The notes under the pieces: model-generated
Told to the model about the DNA's origin: nothing
The model's database searches: none
What the model saw: the letters and a program-made list of their open reading frames with translations, nothing else
Position numbers and translations under genes: made by a program
Shown: positions 61,645 through 64,000 of the stretch, piece after piece
How the letters are laid out: each line of letters starts with the position of its first letter
Position numbering within the stretch: position 1 is the first letter of the stretch
Origin: Paracyclopina nana
Lineage: Eukaryota; Arthropoda; Copepoda; Cyclopoida; Cyclopettidae
DNA: 64,000 nt
Reading direction: 5' to 3'
Assembly: GCA_019096065.1 (NCBI GenBank)
Contig: JAGUCH010000001.1
Location: 2,170,001 to 2,234,000 of the forward strand

Positions 61645-62882
61645 TTACATATGGAAGGGCAATAATGGATCAAGCTTCGTTAGGTCAGATCTTGAATTCG
61701 CTTTCTTGTAGCCCCACAAATTTAATGCTGCAGTACATTTGCTTTGAATGCCATCAACCTCAGGGAATGTAAGTTCGTTTCGCCAATGGTAAGGGGCTTT
61801 TTTGGAATCCCGGAACGTTGAGCTTACACCACCAATATTCTTCTTGGTGTGAGTCTGCAAAAATTGCTTGATTTCATCAGTCATAGTCAGTTGGAAAAAT
61901 TCCAAGAGTGACTTGGTGTTTTCATAAATGTCCAAGCAAAAGTCTTCATAACGGACGACTTTTACTCGTCCAGGAAAATGTTTAAGCAATTGCTGAGCAG
62001 CATAATAATCATGAACCAAATCAGAGCACAGGTTCTCCGGATGATCACAATCCGGATGTCCAGGACACCAAGTTCTATGCTTTCTTGACTGCAGAGTAGC
62101 TCTTGGGTCTCTGACCAAATAGAGAACTTGAACATTGAGACTTTTGTCTTCAAGTATGGCTCTAGTGGAGTTAAGTCTTAACCTAACAGTTTTCATGCTT
62201 TGGAATGGATACAAGGAGCAGGCTGCGCCAACAAATGTATCGTTGTAGCAATACGTTTCACTATGAGCTTTGCACTTTCTCCAGAGTCTTTCATTGTGGT
62301 TCAAAGCATATACATGGTGTCTTGCAAAATCAAAGTACTCCTCTGCAAATAGTAAAATATGTGCATTTGAATTGCATAAGTTTTAAAAATCAGCCACACA
62401 TCCATATACTCACTTTTATTGCTGTAGTTGCAATGAAATAAGTCTGTTAGCTCTTTAGTTGCAATGCTGGAAAGCGTGCTCTTTTCGGGGATTTGAACTA
62501 TTCCATATCGTAATAATGGCTCATAATGGTAAAACATGGCAGGATGAGATAACAAAATATCACCAATAAAAGTTGAGCCGCTTCTCCAAGTTGTCACAAC
62601 CATTGATCTCTTGACTTCTCCTTTTTCATATGAAATGCTTGTTTTCTTTAGTTCTACTTCATTGGCAATCTTAATTTCTTCAATTATGGGAGAAAACTCT
62701 AGCAAACTTTCACTTGTAGTCTTCATAGTCACTAGAGTTTCTTTCACTCTTTCACTTTTAGCCCTCTCAATTCCATAGGCATACAGAAAAAGCAAGCAAC
62801 AAATAAGTAGTAGGATTGTTGATCCTCTTGAAGTCAACCTCAGCTTCAAGTGGGAAAGTTTTTTCAATATGAAAAGGGACAT
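61645..62882 (-). CDS. Carbohydrate sulfotransferase (CHST1/3-like, Sulfotransfer_1)
   Basis: Exons 62882-62414 and 62342-61645 encode 388 aa. Type II membrane protein with anchor STILLLICCLLFLYAYGI. The 5'-phosphosulfate loop is VVTTWRSGSTFIGDIL and the 3'-phosphate motif VLYLVRDPRATLQSR, typical of the Gal/GlcNAc/GalNAc 6-O-sulfotransferase family of the Golgi. A Cys cluster (CPGHPDCDHPENLC) follows. It would add sulfate from PAPS to a glycan; acceptor unknown. It is unrelated in motif type to the sulfotransferase at 26.8 kb. It lies tail-to-tail with beta-tubulin with 322 bp between. Confidence 0.9.
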
Positions 62883-64000
62883 TTTCAGTCATTCTATCTT
62901 GCAGTCACAGCAGACAGTAAAGTGACTCCTCAAAGAGTTCATTAATATGAATTATTCAAAAAATCAATGCGCACAGCCAGTGTTTTTCAACTCAAGGAAT
63001 CCAATTCAATATTAATTCCACTCATTTATGAGCAAGCAATGGCAACAACTCCTCTTATAAGACAGAAAACCTTCGATCTTTATATTTGTTTGCTTTTGAC
63101 TGGGTTGCATGACTCCAATGTCTAACCATGTCACTTTTTATCGACAATTCTGGCCTTTTTCCACTCCGTATTTTTTTCCTTGTCAGGAATGATTTGTCAG
63201 CCTTGTTTACAAGATGTGCTTTGCTGTCCTTGTGAAATAGTTTTATACCTTGAGCATTTTAAGTTTGAAAGATAGATCGTCATTTTTTCGGATTTTCATT
63301 GTAATTCCTTGAACGTCTCATTTCGGTACTCAATCAGAATCGACATGACTTGACGTGACAAACTTATAGTAATCGCCTCTAAAAATGGTGCACGTGGGAA
63401 TAATTTCCACTAGGAGAAGTTTGCAACACTTTTGGTAATTTTTCGGGCTAACAAACTTTTGGTTCTACGGCACGCAAGCCATTTTTAAGGTATATCTGCC
63501 TAACTGCAAATCCAACTAAACGCAGTCCACCTAAACGCAGTCCGCCAAAACGAAGTCTGCCTGAACGCAGTCTACAGCAATACACAGACATAATAATTTC
63601 ACTATGTTTGAAAAGAAGAAGTGATTTTGGTTACTACAAAATCAGAGACTATTTTAGGTTTACTGGATTTACATTTGCATTGACTTGAGCCCAAATGGTA
63701 CCAAATTTGAAATCCTAAACACCATTAATTCTTAAAAAATCTTGTCTATCTGATGGGTCATTTTTCTGAAGGAATGAGCAGCATTGACACATTCTAAAAT
63801 TGTGAGAACTAAGTTATTTGAGTTTTTAAGGTAATCGCTAAATTGGACAAGAAAGGAGAAACGGGCTTTTAATAATTGATATTAGCAAAAGTTCATTGCT
63901 CAGACAAATAGATTTTCAGCTTAGCCTGAATATTTCTGTTTCTGAGCATTTGAGATACTTGCAGATAATATTTCAGGTACATATCATCTGCCCTCATAAA
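62883..64000. other. Intergenic, no gene recognised
   Basis: Contains the promoter side of the sulfotransferase and a short tandem repeat at 63495-63575. Nothing else could be supported. Confidence 0.35.
63495..63575. repeat. 15-bp tandem repeat, about 5 units
   Basis: Units such as TCCACCTAAACGCAG, TCCGCCAAAACGAAG and TCTGCCTGAACGCAG follow each other without gaps. Confidence 0.7.

Overview
The window is nuclear DNA of an animal, most likely an arthropod (possibly a pancrustacean). Genes are split into many exons by short GT-AG introns (mostly 50-80 bp). The gene content is metazoan and arthropod-like: insect-type aldehyde oxidases, a MOCOS (Mal) cofactor sulfurase, a BMP ligand, SMARCAD1, a CYP2-clan P450, carbohydrate sulfotransferases and beta-tubulin. 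The base composition is AT-rich with GC-rich patches near some gene starts. I cannot name the species.

Layout: 0.7-4.1 kb (+) class A GPCR lacking its first exons. 7.47-10.5 kb, a complete Transib-type (RAG1-related) DNA transposon with one intact transposase gene, terminal inverted repeats starting CACAGTG and a 5-bp target duplication. 11.4-12.7 kb, two long inverted-repeat elements. 13.3-15.0 kb (+) BMP-like ligand. 15.3-17.8 kb (-) secreted Gly/Gln/Ala/Leu-rich repeat protein. 18.4-21.4 kb (-) SMARCAD1. 23.1-24.1 kb (+) secreted Cys-rich protein. 24.2-26.7 kb (+) cytochrome P450, tail-to-tail with a membrane-anchored sulfotransferase (26.8-28.0 kb, -). 28-41 kb is a gene-poor stretch with a second, non-autonomous Transib-type element (29.75-30.2 kb) and a foldback-like element (40.3-41.2 kb). 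41.5-56.1 kb, all on the minus strand: MOCOS, aldehyde oxidase 1, and aldehyde oxidase 2 with an in-frame stop. 56.4-56.8 kb (-) small secreted peptide. 58.1-61.3 kb (+) beta-tubulin, tail-to-tail with a second sulfotransferase (61.6-62.9 kb, -).

How the parts connect: MOCOS makes the sulfurated molybdenum cofactor that aldehyde oxidases require, and here it sits about 0.55 kb downstream of two tandem aldehyde oxidase genes in the same orientation, so a cofactor maturase and its clients form a physical cluster. The two oxidases share exon structure, the N-terminal motif YKEKAQHL and a GATA-type motif just upstream of the start codon.

The most striking mobile DNA is the Transib element. Its termini carry the exact heptamer of vertebrate V(D)J recombination signals, its transposase keeps all three candidate acidic catalytic residues and the zinc ligands expected from RAG1, and both ends are bordered by CGCTG. 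Exon boundaries below were worked out by hand from splice signals and reading frame. For all multi-exon genes except the partial GPCR the summed exon lengths were checked to be a multiple of three.
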